Under the pieces are notes generated by a model. It was given only the letters and a program-made list of their open reading frames with translations. It was not told the DNA's origin and made no database searches. A stretch of DNA of 64,000 nt from Pseudomonas costantinii (GTDB lineage: Bacteria > Pseudomonadota > Gammaproteobacteria > Pseudomonadales > Pseudomonadaceae): contig NZ_MDDR01000036.1 in the NCBI RefSeq assembly GCF_001870435.1, forward strand, positions 124,001 through 188,000, given 5' to 3'. The position numbers and the translations under genes are program-made. Of this stretch, positions 52,981 through 61,629 are shown in pieces (the stretch's first letter is position 1; each line of letters opens with the position of its first letter).

Positions 52981-54678
52981 TCAGGCGTTGATTGGGCGGG
53001 TAACCAAGCGCTCCAGCGCCTCACCCAATCCAGTGGCTTTGTCACCAATCAACAGGTGCCAAACACCGCTTTCCAATTGGCTGACACCCTGGCAACCGAG
53101 TGCGCTGAGGTCAGCTTCTGACAACACCGAATCATCCCCCAACTCCACCCGCAACCGGGTCATCGCCACGGCTTCCAACTGCCGCACATTGCCTCGGCCA
53201 CCCAAGGCGCTCAGCCATTTCTCGGCTTCCTGCACATTCACCGCAATCGGCTTATCCACAGGCGCAACGCTCACCGGCGCAGAGGCCACAAACGACGGCA
53301 TGGCCAAGCGAATCTCATCAGCAATGCTGTCGGCCATTGGCCCGACCACCACCTGCAAACTCCCGCCATTGCCCGGCCGAACCACGGCCATGGCGCCCAG
53401 TGCTTTCAGCTCGGCATCCACTGCCTTACTACGATCGACCATGTCCAACCGCAGGCGGGTAGTGCAAGCACCAACACTCAGCAGATTGGCCGCACCGCCC
53501 AACGCCCGGATGTACGCGCTGGCCCGTTGGTCATTGCTCATCACCTCAGCCTGTACCACCTGGATATCTTCACGGCCCGGCGTCTTCAGGTTGAAGCGGC
53601 GAATGCAGTAGTTGAACACGCTGTAATAGATCAGCGCATAGGCCAAGCCAACCGGGAACACCAGCCAACCATTGGTGGACTTGCCCCAGCCCAACACCAT
53701 GTCGATAAACCCACCGGAGAAGGTAAAGCCCAGGTGGATATTCAGCATGTTGGTGACGGCCATGGAAAGGCCTGTCAGCACCGCGTGGATCAGATACAAA
53801 AACGGCGCAAGGAACATGAACGCAAATTCAATCGGCTCCGTTACCCCAGTCAAGAACGAGGTCAGTGCCATGGACAGGAAAATCCCGCCCATTACTTTGC
53901 GGCGTTCCGGCAACGCATTGCGGTACATCGCCAGGCACGCAGCGGGCAGGCCGAACAGCATCACCGGGAACATGCCGGTCATGAACTGGCCGCCTTTCGG
54001 GTCGCCGGCGAAGTAGCGGGTCAGGTCGCCGGTCACCACGGCGCCGGTGGCCGGATCGGTGAAACTGCCAAACACAAACCACGCCATATTGTTGAGGATG
54101 TGGTGCAGTCCGGTGACGATCAGCAAGCGATTGAACACGCCGAACACGAAGGCGCCAAAGCTGCCACTTTCCATCAGCAGCACACCGAAGCTGTTGATGC
54201 CGTGCTGCACCGGCGGCCAGATCAGGCCAAAGATCACGCCCAATCCGACGGCACTAAACCCGGTGACAATCGGCACAAACCGTCGCCCACCAAAGAACGC
54301 CAGGTATTCCGGCAGCTTGATGTCCTTGAAGCGGTTATACAGCCCACCTGCCATCAAACCGCTGACGATACCGGCGAGCATGCCCATGTTGATGGTCGTG
54401 TCCATCACCTTGAGGGTGGAGACCATCACCAAGTAACCAATGGCGCCTGCCAGGCCTGCCGTGCCGTTATTGTCACGGGCAAAACCCACGGCGATACCGA
54501 TGGCGAAGATCAACGCGAGGTTGGCGAAAATCGCCTGCCCGGCGTCGTGCATCACGGCGATGTTCAAAAGGTCGGTGTCGCCCAGGCGCAACAGCAGGCC
54601 TGCGATCGGCAAGATCGCGATCGGCAGCATCAGCGCGCGGCCCAGGCGTTGCAGGCCCTCGATAAAATGTTGGTACAT
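52981..54678 (-). CDS. nagE: N-acetylglucosamine PTS transporter EIICB with a second EIIB-like domain
   Basis: Inner-membrane EIIC-EIIB transporter of 565 residues that should import GlcNAc as GlcNAc-6-phosphate. EIIC covers about residues 1-365 with the GVTEPIEFAFMFLAP loop at residue 278. The first EIIB has the active Cys405 in VGACTTRLRLDM. A second EIIB-like domain at about residues 483-560 reads EKWLSALGGRGNV and VAMTRLRVELGD, with Ala505 where cysteine is expected. No EIIA is attached. It is the last gene of the nag cluster; the start follows GGGAG. Confidence 0.93.
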   Translation of the reverse strand: MYQHFIEGLQRLGRALMLPIAILPIAGLLLRLGDTDLLNIAVMHDAGQAIFANLALIFAIGIAVGFARDNNGTAGLAGAIGYLVMVSTLKVMDTTINMGMLAGIVSGLMAGGLYNRFKDIKLPEYLAFFGGRRFVPIVTGFSAVGLGVIFGLIWPPVQHGINSFGVLLMESGSFGAFVFGVFNRLLIVTGLHHILNNMAWFVFGSFTDPATGAVVTGDLTRYFAGDPKGGQFMTGMFPVMLFGLPAACLAMYRNALPERRKVMGGIFLSMALTSFLTGVTEPIEFAFMFLAPFLYLIHAVLTGLSMAVTNMLNIHLGFTFSGGFIDMVLGWGKSTNGWLVFPVGLAYALIYYSVFNYCIRRFNLKTPGREDIQVVQAEVMSNDQRASAYIRALGGAANLLSVGACTTRLRLDMVDRSKAVDAELKALGAMAVVRPGNGGSLQVVVGPMADSIADEIRLAMPSFVASAPVSVAPVDKPIAVNVQEAEKWLSALGGRGNVRQLEAVAMTRLRVELGDDSVLSEADLSALGCQGVSQLESGVWHLLIGDKATGLGEALERLVTRPINA

Positions 54679-54690
54679 GGCGTGTCTCCC

Positions 54691-54705
54691 TTTTCTTGTT
54701 GTTTT
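54691..54705 (-). promoter_or_regulatory. CA motif upstream of nagE, possible Crc/Hfq site
   Basis: On the minus strand AAAACAACAAGAAAA lies between the nagF stop codon and the GGGAG ribosome site of nagE. It fits the AANAANAA pattern of Hfq/Crc targets. Confidence 0.5.
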
Positions 54706-57215
54706 CAGCTCAGCGGCCAGTGGTGTTGACAGGCTTGGCGAACGGCTTTGGCACTGCTCAGGTCAAGCAGGCCTTGGCTCAATTGCCGGCATTGCGCCGC
54801 GTCCAGATGGCGGACGCGGTCCTTGATTTCTCCGATTTGCGGCGGGCTTACGGACAGCTCCCTGACTCCCAGGCCCACCAGCACGGGCGTGGCCAGCGGG
54901 TCGCAAGCCAAGGCACCGCACACACCGACCCAACGGCCGTGTTTGGCAGCTCCGGCGCAGGTTTGGGCGATCAGTCGCAGCAGTGCCGGGTGCAGGGCGT
55001 CGACCCGTGCGGCGAGGCCTGCATGGTCGCGGTCCATGGCCAGGGTGTACTGGGACAGATCATTGGTGCCGATGGACAAAAAGTCCGCGTGCTTGGCCAG
55101 TTGTTCGGCCATCAGCGCGGCGGCGGGCACTTCGATCATCACGCCCAGCTCCGGGCGCTGGGTCAGTTCCAGCTCCGCGCACAACTCATCCAGGCGCTGG
55201 CGGATTTGCAGCAGTTCATCAACCTCGCTGACCATCGGCAGCAGAATTCGGCAGCGTTCCAAGGGGCTGACTTGCAGCAGCGCGCGCAGTTGCTGGTCGA
55301 GTACTTCAGGGCGTACCTGGGCCAGGCGAATGCCGCGCAGGCCCAACACCGGATTGGCCTCGACCGGCAGCGGCAAGTAGTCGAGCTGTTTATCGCCGCC
55401 CACATCGATGGTGCGGATGATCACTGACTTGTCGCCCATGGCATCCAGCACGGCTTGATAAGCCTGGCGCTGTTCCTGTTCATCCGGCGCGGTGCGACGG
55501 TCGACGAAGAGAAATTCGGTGCGCAGCAGGCCGACACCATCAGCGCCGTTTGCAAACGCCACCTGGGCTTCGGCGCTGGAGGCGACATTGGCAGCGACTT
55601 CGATGCTCACGCCGTCGGTGGTGCGTGCAGGCTGTTGGGCTTGGGCCTGTTGCTGTTGGCGGCGTAGCTTTTGTGCGTCGCGGATCTGATGCACTTCGGC
55701 GTGGCGCGCCTCGCTGGGTGCCAGTTCCAGGCGACCGTTGGCGGCGTCCAGCACCACGCGTTGGCCTTGGGGCACGTCGAGCACATCGCTGCCCAACGCG
55801 ACCACACAGGGCAAGCCTTTACCTCGGGCGAGGATTGCCACATGTGAGGTGGCACCGCCTTCTGCCATGCAGATACCGGCCGCATGTTGCTCGCTCAGTT
55901 GCAGCAGGTCAGACGGTGTCAGTTCATGGGCACTGACGATTGCACCGGCGGGTAATTCGAAGTGCCAGGCTTCACCCAGCAGTGAACGCAGCACGCGTTG
56001 TTGCAGGTCCCGCAGATCATTGGCGCGCTCGGCAAACAGTGGCTTGCCCAGGGCCAGCAACACCGCGCATTGCGCCTGGATCGCGTCGCGCCAGGCGTGG
56101 GTGGCGGCGCTGCCGTGTTCGATGGCGGCGGTCGCCGCCTCCAGCAAGGTCGGGTCTTCGAGCAGGGCAAGGTGGGCGGCGAAGATCTCTTCTTCGTCGA
56201 CGTTCTTGCGCTGGCGGGCGTGGTCCAGGGTCGCTCGGATTTCGTTGCGCACTTGTTCCAGGGCGGTGTCCAGTTGTTGCAGTTGTTCGTCGGCGCGGTG
56301 GTGGCCGGTGTCTTCCGGTAACTCGATGCCGGTCAGGCGAAACAGCGGCCCGCAGACCAGGCCGGGTGCTGCGCACACGCCTTGCAGTACACCGGCTTCG
56401 GTGTTCGCCCGACGGGGTGCGATGGCGACGGGGGCGTGATGTTCTTCGCTGATAGCGATTGAGAGCGCAGCGACCAATGCCTGCAACGCCACCTCGCAAT
56501 CCTTGCCGCGACAGGTCACGTGCACCTCGTCGCCCTCGCCAATCCCTAGTCCCAGCAAGCCGATCAGGCTGTCACACGACGCCGATTTACCGTTGAAGTG
56601 CAGGTGCGCCTGGCCACTGAAACCCTGGGCGGTCTTGCGGATCAACGCCGCCGGACGCGCATGCAGGCCACCGCGATGGGTGATGTGCACGCTGGCGCTG
56701 GCTTCGGCCTCCGAGTTATCCACAGACGCTTGAACCGGCGCCGCCGAGCGCGCCACGATTTGCAGCAGCGGTTCACCGACCTTGACCGTTTTCCCGGCAA
56801 TCGAGCGCAGTTCAAAACGCTCGCCATTGGTCAGAATGATCAGGCTGACCAGGCTTTTGCATTGCCGTGCAATCCGGTCCAGATCGAACTGCACCAGCGC
56901 CTGGCCCTTGCTCACTTGCTCGCCATTTTTCACCAACAGCGCAAACCCTTCGCCATTCAGCTCCACCGTGTCGATGCCCACATGCATCAATACCTCGGCA
57001 CCGTTCTCGGCACGAATCGTCAGTGCGTGACCGGTGCGCGCGACATGGATGATCACTCCATCACAGGGCGCGTGCAGGCAGTCATTCAACGGGTCGATGG
57101 CAATGCCGTCGCCCATCGCGCCACTGGCGAATACTTCGTCGGGAACGTTGCCCAGGGTCAGCACCGGCCCGCTGAGGGGCGCGCTAAGGGTCAATTCATT
57201 ATTGTTGTTGGACAT
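54705..57215 (-). CDS. nagF: PTS EIIA-HPr-EI fusion protein (GlcNAc system)
   Basis: Second complete soluble PTS relay, 836 residues from ATG 57215 (MSNNNNELTLSAPLSG); ATG 57230 and GTG 57251 in frame are alternatives, and no start has a strong ribosome site. EIIA: His78 in VLMHIGVDTVEL. HPr: His185 in HRGGLHARPAALI. EI: His458 in EGGATSHVAILARG. It resembles the trehalose protein at 43831 in order and lengths but not in fine sequence. It should phosphorylate NagE Cys405. Confidence 0.94.
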   Translation of the reverse strand: MSNNNNELTLSAPLSGPVLTLGNVPDEVFASGAMGDGIAIDPLNDCLHAPCDGVIIHVARTGHALTIRAENGAEVLMHVGIDTVELNGEGFALLVKNGEQVSKGQALVQFDLDRIARQCKSLVSLIILTNGERFELRSIAGKTVKVGEPLLQIVARSAAPVQASVDNSEAEASASVHITHRGGLHARPAALIRKTAQGFSGQAHLHFNGKSASCDSLIGLLGLGIGEGDEVHVTCRGKDCEVALQALVAALSIAISEEHHAPVAIAPRRANTEAGVLQGVCAAPGLVCGPLFRLTGIELPEDTGHHRADEQLQQLDTALEQVRNEIRATLDHARQRKNVDEEEIFAAHLALLEDPTLLEAATAAIEHGSAATHAWRDAIQAQCAVLLALGKPLFAERANDLRDLQQRVLRSLLGEAWHFELPAGAIVSAHELTPSDLLQLSEQHAAGICMAEGGATSHVAILARGKGLPCVVALGSDVLDVPQGQRVVLDAANGRLELAPSEARHAEVHQIRDAQKLRRQQQQAQAQQPARTTDGVSIEVAANVASSAEAQVAFANGADGVGLLRTEFLFVDRRTAPDEQEQRQAYQAVLDAMGDKSVIIRTIDVGGDKQLDYLPLPVEANPVLGLRGIRLAQVRPEVLDQQLRALLQVSPLERCRILLPMVSEVDELLQIRQRLDELCAELELTQRPELGVMIEVPAAALMAEQLAKHADFLSIGTNDLSQYTLAMDRDHAGLAARVDALHPALLRLIAQTCAGAAKHGRWVGVCGALACDPLATPVLVGLGVRELSVSPPQIGEIKDRVRHLDAAQCRQLSQGLLDLSSAKAVRQACQHHWPLS
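57198..57209 (-). promoter_or_regulatory. CA motif in the start codons of nagF
   Basis: On the minus strand codons 3-6 from ATG 57215 are AAC AAC AAT AAT, the AANAANAA pattern. It encodes Asn-Asn-Asn-Asn. It is similar to the motif at the porin start (42566-42577). Confidence 0.5.
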
Positions 57216-57251
57216 GGGCACGGTACTCATCAGGAAAACGCTGCAAACCAC

Positions 57252-58274
57252 TCAGTGAGTGCGGGTAACTTTGCTCAGGTGACGCGGCTGGTCCGGGTCC
57301 ATGCCCCGGGCTTCGGCCAGGCCTGCGGCCATCACGTAAAAGCTTTGGATGGCCAGGATCGGGTCCAGGCTGGGGTGTTCGGCGCGGCTCAGGGTCAGGT
57401 CGCGCTCGGCGATATCGTCCGGTGCGGCCAGCAACACGCGAGCGCCGCGTTGGCGCATGTCGGCGGCCAGGCTCAACAGACCGGCTTGTTCGGCGCCACG
57501 CGGGGCGAATACCAGCAGCGGGTAGTTGTCGCCGATCAAGGCCATCGGCCCGTGGCGCACTTCGGCACTGCTGAAGGCTTCGGCCTGGATCGCCGAGGTT
57601 TCCTTGAGCTTGAGCGCGGCTTCCTGGGCGATGGCAAAACCGGCGCCACGGCCGATTACCATCAATTGCTGACAGCCGCGCAGGGCGTCGATGGCGTGGG
57701 TCCAATCTTGCTTGGCGGCTGCACGCAGATCATCGGGCAGGGCGCGGCAGGCTTGCAGCAAGTCGGGCTCTTGGTTCCAGTGGCCGATCAACAACGCGCT
57801 GGCGCTGAGGGTGGCGATAAAGCTTTTGGTGGCCGCGACGCTTTGTTCCGGCCCGGCGCACAGTGGCACGTGGAATTCGCAGGCAGCTTCCAGCGGGGAG
57901 TCTTCGGCGTTGACCATCGAAATGCTCAGGGCACCGCGTTTGCGCAGCAGGCGCAGGCTGTTGACCAGGTCCGGACTTTGCCCCGACTGGGAGAACCCGA
58001 ATGCCACCTGGCCGCTGACCTTCATCGGCGCCTGCAACAAGGTCACCACCGACATCGGCAACGACGCCACCGGGATGCCCACGTGTTGCATGGTCAAATA
58101 GGCGAAATAGCTCGCGGCATGATCCGAGCTGCCGCGGGCGATGGTCATCGCCACTTGCGGCGGCTGACGGCGCAGGCGCCCGGCGATTTCTTCCAGTGGC
58201 GGGTCGAGGCGTTGCAGTTGTGCCGCGACGGCGTCACAGGAGGCCAGGGCCTCTTCAAGCATTTTTGAAGTCAA
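57252..58274 (-). CDS. nagB: Glucosamine-6-phosphate deaminase, SIS type (NagB-II)
   Basis: SIS-domain protein of 340 residues of the NagB-II/GlmS-isomerase type, which converts glucosamine-6-phosphate to fructose-6-phosphate and ammonia. Two SIS domains are visible: MTIARGSSDHAASYFAYL near residue 45 and VIGRGAGFAIAQEAALKLKET near residue 200, the latter with the SAEVRHGPMALI stretch. TTG 58274 has AGGAG at good spacing; ATG 58262 is possible. It overlaps the nagA end by 20 bases from TTG. Confidence 0.9.
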   Translation of the reverse strand: MTSKMLEEALASCDAVAAQLQRLDPPLEEIAGRLRRQPPQVAMTIARGSSDHAASYFAYLTMQHVGIPVASLPMSVVTLLQAPMKVSGQVAFGFSQSGQSPDLVNSLRLLRKRGALSISMVNAEDSPLEAACEFHVPLCAGPEQSVAATKSFIATLSASALLIGHWNQEPDLLQACRALPDDLRAAAKQDWTHAIDALRGCQQLMVIGRGAGFAIAQEAALKLKETSAIQAEAFSSAEVRHGPMALIGDNYPLLVFAPRGAEQAGLLSLAADMRQRGARVLLAAPDDIAERDLTLSRAEHPSLDPILAIQSFYVMAAGLAEARGMDPDQPRHLSKVTRTH

Positions 58275-59361
58275 TGGTTTCTCCTTCGACCATTACGTCG
58301 GTGAGTGTCAGGGAGCGGTCCATGCGCACGCAGTCGGCAAAGCTGCCGGGTTGCAGGCGTCCGCGTTCTTCGAGGCCCAGGTAGTCCGCAGGAAATTGCG
58401 ACAGGCGTTGTGAGGCTTCGCTGATAGGCAGGCCGATTTTCACCAGGTTGCGCAGCGCCTGATCCATGGTCAGGGTGCTACCGGCCAGGGTGCCGTCGGC
58501 CAGGCGCACACCGCCCAGGCATTTAGTTACGGTGTGGCTGCCCAGCTTGTATTCGCCGTCGGGCATACCGGCGGCGGCGGTGGAGTCGGTGACGCAGTAC
58601 AGGCACGGGATCGAGCGCAGGGCCACACGCATGGCGCCGGGGTGTACGTGCAGCAAGTCCGGGATCAGCTCGGCGTATTTGGCGTGGGCCAGTGCCGCGC
58701 CGACGATGCCCGGTTCGCGGTGATGCAGCGGGCTCATGGCGTTGTACAAGTGCGTGAAGCTGGTGGCACCGGCGGCGAGGGCGGCGACGCCTTCCTCATA
58801 GCTGCCCAGGGTGTGGCCGATCTGCATGCGCACGCCGCGTTCGCTGAGGGCGCGGATCAACGCGTCATGCCCGGCGATTTCTGGGGCGATGGTGATCACT
58901 CGGATCGGTGCCAGGCGCAGGTAGGCTTCCACTTCCGCCATCAACGCGGTGTGAGCGAAGTTGGGTTGCGCGCCGAGTTTTCCCGGATTGATGTAGGGGC
59001 CTTCCAGGTGAACACCGAGTACGCGGGCGCTGCCTGTAGGACGTTGTTCGCAAAAGGTGCCGAGTTGGCCGAGCACGCTGGAGATTTCGTCGACCGGTGC
59101 AGTCATGGTGGTAGCCAGCAGCGAGGTCGTACCAAAACGCACGTGGGTACGGGTGATGGTCTCGAACGCGCTGGCGCCTTCCATGATGTCTTTGCCGCCG
59201 CCGCCATGCACATGCAGGTCGATAAAGCCGGGCAGCAAGTAAGGCAGGTCATTTTCAGTCGGGTCGCAAGGCACGCCGTCGATGGCGATCACCTTGCCGT
59301 GCTCGTGCACCAGGCGGCCGCGAATCCAGCCGCTGGGCGTGAGGATGTTGTCTTCGGACAT
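58255..59361 (-). CDS. nagA: N-acetylglucosamine-6-phosphate deacetylase
   Basis: Removes the acetyl group from GlcNAc-6-phosphate. The product is 368 residues from ATG 59361; the longer open frame to 59493 has no family character. Metal and substrate motifs are PGFIDLHVHGGGGKD near residue 45, LGVHLEGPYINPGKLGAQ near residue 120, HLYNAMSPLHHREPG near residue 210 and VTDSTAAAGMPDGEY near residue 265. It is the second gene of the cluster after nagR, 10 bases downstream. Confidence 0.96.
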   Translation of the reverse strand: MSEDNILTPSGWIRGRLVHEHGKVIAIDGVPCDPTENDLPYLLPGFIDLHVHGGGGKDIMEGASAFETITRTHVRFGTTSLLATTMTAPVDEISSVLGQLGTFCEQRPTGSARVLGVHLEGPYINPGKLGAQPNFAHTALMAEVEAYLRLAPIRVITIAPEIAGHDALIRALSERGVRMQIGHTLGSYEEGVAALAAGATSFTHLYNAMSPLHHREPGIVGAALAHAKYAELIPDLLHVHPGAMRVALRSIPCLYCVTDSTAAAGMPDGEYKLGSHTVTKCLGGVRLADGTLAGSTLTMDQALRNLVKIGLPISEASQRLSQFPADYLGLEERGRLQPGSFADCVRMDRSLTLTDVMVEGETIDFKNA

Positions 59362-59371
59362 GGGCAGTTCT

Positions 59372-60130
59372 CTAGAGTCGCAATTCAGCGGAATAGTCGT
59401 GGCGGCGCAGCTCTGCGACGAAGTCGTAGTAGTCGTTGCGGCAGTAGGTGTCGGTGATTTCAATCGGCGTGTTGTCGGCGGTGTAGCCGACACGGGTCAT
59501 CAGCAGCATGGCGGTGCCGGGGGCGATGCCCACCAACTTGGCGAACTCATCCGAGGCGTTGATTGCCTGGATATGCTGCAGGGCGCGCACGATGGGCTTG
59601 CCGATGCCTTCCAGGTATTCGTACAGCGAATTGCCGATGGCTTGCGGATGCGGCAACACCGAGGCGGGCATGGTGGTCATTTCAATTGCCATCACTGTGT
59701 CGTCGGCCTTACGCAGACGTTTGAGGCGCGCCACTTTGTCGGTAGGCGACAGGCACAGGCGGATCAGTTCTTCGTGGGTCGGCGGGGTGATGTCGCGCTC
59801 CAACCATTGAGAGGTGGGCACAAAACCTTTGAGTCGCAGCATTTCGCTGAACCCCGACAGGCGCGACAGCGGTTGTTCCAGGCGTGGCGTGATAAAGGTG
59901 CCGGAGCCTTGGCTGCGTCGGATCAAGCCTTGGGCGAACAGCACTTCCAGCGCTTTGCGGGCGGTGACCCGCGAAATGCTCAGTTGCTCACTGAGGGCGC
60001 GCTCCGATGGCAAGGCCTGTTCGGATTTCCACTGGCCGGCATGGATCGCCGCCTCCAGGCTGCGCGCCAATTGCAAGTACAGCGGCGTGGATTGTTTGTC
60101 GTCGGGGCGCAAGGCCAGGATGGGATTCAT
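59372..60130 (-). CDS. nagR: GntR/UTRA-family regulator of the nag cluster
   Basis: A 252-residue GntR-type regulator. Residues 1-75 form a winged helix with ERALSEQLSISRVTARKALEVLF and RRSQGSGTFI, and a UTRA domain follows. In related organisms the ligand is GlcNAc-6-phosphate or GlcN-6-phosphate. It heads the minus-strand nagR-nagA-nagB-nagF-nagE row, and TGGTAT-type repeats lie upstream at 60187-60277, suggesting autoregulation. Confidence 0.9.
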   Translation of the reverse strand: MNPILALRPDDKQSTPLYLQLARSLEAAIHAGQWKSEQALPSERALSEQLSISRVTARKALEVLFAQGLIRRSQGSGTFITPRLEQPLSRLSGFSEMLRLKGFVPTSQWLERDITPPTHEELIRLCLSPTDKVARLKRLRKADDTVMAIEMTTMPASVLPHPQAIGNSLYEYLEGIGKPIVRALQHIQAINASDEFAKLVGIAPGTAMLLMTRVGYTADNTPIEITDTYCRNDYYDFVAELRRHDYSAELRL

Positions 60131-60186
60131 CTGTCAGGTTTCCGATGCGTTATTGGAGTGTTGTCGCCCGGTAATGGCCGGAAATT

Positions 60187-60277
60187 AATACCACTTAAAT
60201 ACCATGTCAATGCAGCAAAAACGGTGCAAGCAATGGTTTTAGGGCCCTGCAATGGGGCCTGGTATCAAGTGGTATTA
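60187..60277. promoter_or_regulatory. Two TGGTAT-repeat sites upstream of nagR
   Basis: 60187-60204 on the minus strand reads TGGTATTTAAGTGGTATT; 60260-60277 on plus reads TGGTATCAAGTGGTATTA. The two sites share the TGGTAT half-site in pairs 10-11 bases apart and face each other. They resemble GntR-family boxes of the NagQ/NagR type with a TGGTATT core. Likely operators for nagR. Confidence 0.6.
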
Positions 60278-60392
60278 GAGAGGTCTGTATCGCGCGCAGA
60301 ACTACGCAGCCCGGCGCGGTGAACTGGTATTCACCGGCAGGCGCTGCCAGGGGCAGGAATTATTTTCGAATTATTTTACGAACGGTACGAGA

Positions 60393-60896
60393 TTAAGGGC
60401 GAATCTCGACCATGGTGCCGTCTTTGACCAGGTTCCAGACTTCACGCATGTCCATGTTGCGCATGCCGATGCAGCCGTCGGTCCAGTCCAGGGTGTGGAG
60501 CCACTCCTCCGGGTACTCTTCGCTGTCGGGGGTGCCGTGGATCATGATCATGCCGCCGGGGCTCACGCCTTCGCGGCGGGCGCGGGCGGAGTCGCTGATA
60601 TTGGGGTAGGAGATGTGCATGGACAGGTTGAAGCGGTCGCTGGTCTTGCGCCAGTCGATCCAATAAAAACCTTCCGGCGTGCGGCGGTCGCCTTCGAGCA
60701 GCTTGGTGCCCTTGGGGTTTTTGCCCAGGGAGATACGATAGGTCTTGAGGGGCTTGCCGTCGTTGATCAGTTGCAGCTGATGGGCAGACTTGAGGACCAG
60801 GATTTTCTCGACAGGTTTACCGCCGATGATTTCCACAGTAGAGGCCGAAGACAGGGTAGCGAACGACAGACAGATAAGAGCAAGCAACAGACGCAT
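60393..60896 (-). CDS. L,D-transpeptidase (YkuD family)
   Basis: Periplasmic 167-residue protein with a signal peptide (MRLLLALICLSFATLSSAS). The YkuD catalytic motif has His120 in GGMIMIHGTPDSEEYPEEW and Cys142 in DWTDGCIGMRNMDM, the HxGT ... SxGC(I/V)RM pattern. The enzyme family cross-links peptidoglycan or attaches lipoprotein. It is short, with one catalytic domain only. Confidence 0.93.
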   Translation of the reverse strand: MRLLLALICLSFATLSSASTVEIIGGKPVEKILVLKSAHQLQLINDGKPLKTYRISLGKNPKGTKLLEGDRRTPEGFYWIDWRKTSDRFNLSMHISYPNISDSARARREGVSPGGMIMIHGTPDSEEYPEEWLHTLDWTDGCIGMRNMDMREVWNLVKDGTMVEIRP

Positions 60897-60934
60897 TAAA
60901 ACGGTTTCCCTTGTAAAAGGTGCTGCCTGGAATG

Positions 60935-61483
60935 TTATTTGGCCGACGGCATCATGGGCGGCACCGACTCGCTGCGTACCGGGAACACCTGTTGCCGACG
61001 GTCAGCGAAGAAGCATTCTAAGGTACGCCCGACCGTGCGGAAAGCCAGCTCGGACCAAGGGATGTCGGCTTCATCAAACAGCTTCACTTCCAGGCTTTCG
61101 GGGCCGGCGGCGAAGTCCAGGTCGACCAGATCGGCGCGGTAGAAAATGTGCACCTGGCTGATGTGCGGTACGTCGATCAAGGTGTAAATGCTCAGGTTGC
61201 ACACGCGGGCGCAGGCTTCTTCCAGGGTTTCGCGCGCAGCGGCTTGCTCCACGGTTTCGCCGTTTTCCATAAAACCTGCGGGCAGGGTCCAGTAACCCAG
61301 GCGCGGCTCGATGGCACGTCGGCACAGCAGCACTTTATCGCCCCACACCGGCACGGTACCGGCGACGATATTGGGGTTCTGATAGTGAATGGTCGAGCAG
61401 TGATCACACACAAAGCGCAGGCGTGCGTCGCCTTCGGGAATGCGCTGGGTAACCGGTTTACCGCACTGGCTGCAGAAGTTCAT
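60935..61483 (-). CDS. Nudix hydrolase with N-terminal zinc ribbon
   Basis: 182 residues from ATG 61483; an upstream in-frame start at 61510 is not family-like. A zinc ribbon (CSQCGK ... FVCDHCSTIHYQNP) is at residues 4-35. The Nudix region is WTLPAGFMENGETVEQAAARETLEEACARV near residues 70-100, split over the box. The residue after REtlEE that is usually Gly is Cys, a variation of the consensus. The substrate is unknown; NudC-like NADH hydrolases have a similar ribbon. Confidence 0.88.
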   Translation of the reverse strand: MNFCSQCGKPVTQRIPEGDARLRFVCDHCSTIHYQNPNIVAGTVPVWGDKVLLCRRAIEPRLGYWTLPAGFMENGETVEQAAARETLEEACARVCNLSIYTLIDVPHISQVHIFYRADLVDLDFAAGPESLEVKLFDEADIPWSELAFRTVGRTLECFFADRRQQVFPVRSESVPPMMPSAK

Positions 61484-61629
61484 GCTGGGGTTCCTGAGGA
61501 GTGGGCACATCTTGGCTTGGTGCCTGGCTTTCCTGCAAGTTGTCGTTTCGCGACACGCCTAAGGTTTGGGGTTGGGCACCCGCACGCTTTGGTGCATGAT
61601 GCAAGGTAGCCAACAGACCGAGATGACTC

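Noticed and set aside
60300..60390. Possible FMN-type riboswitch upstream of the L,D-transpeptidase or nagR region
   Set aside because: The CACCGGCAGGCGCTGCC stretch looked suggestive, but the conserved FMN-element helices are missing and no riboflavin gene is nearby.
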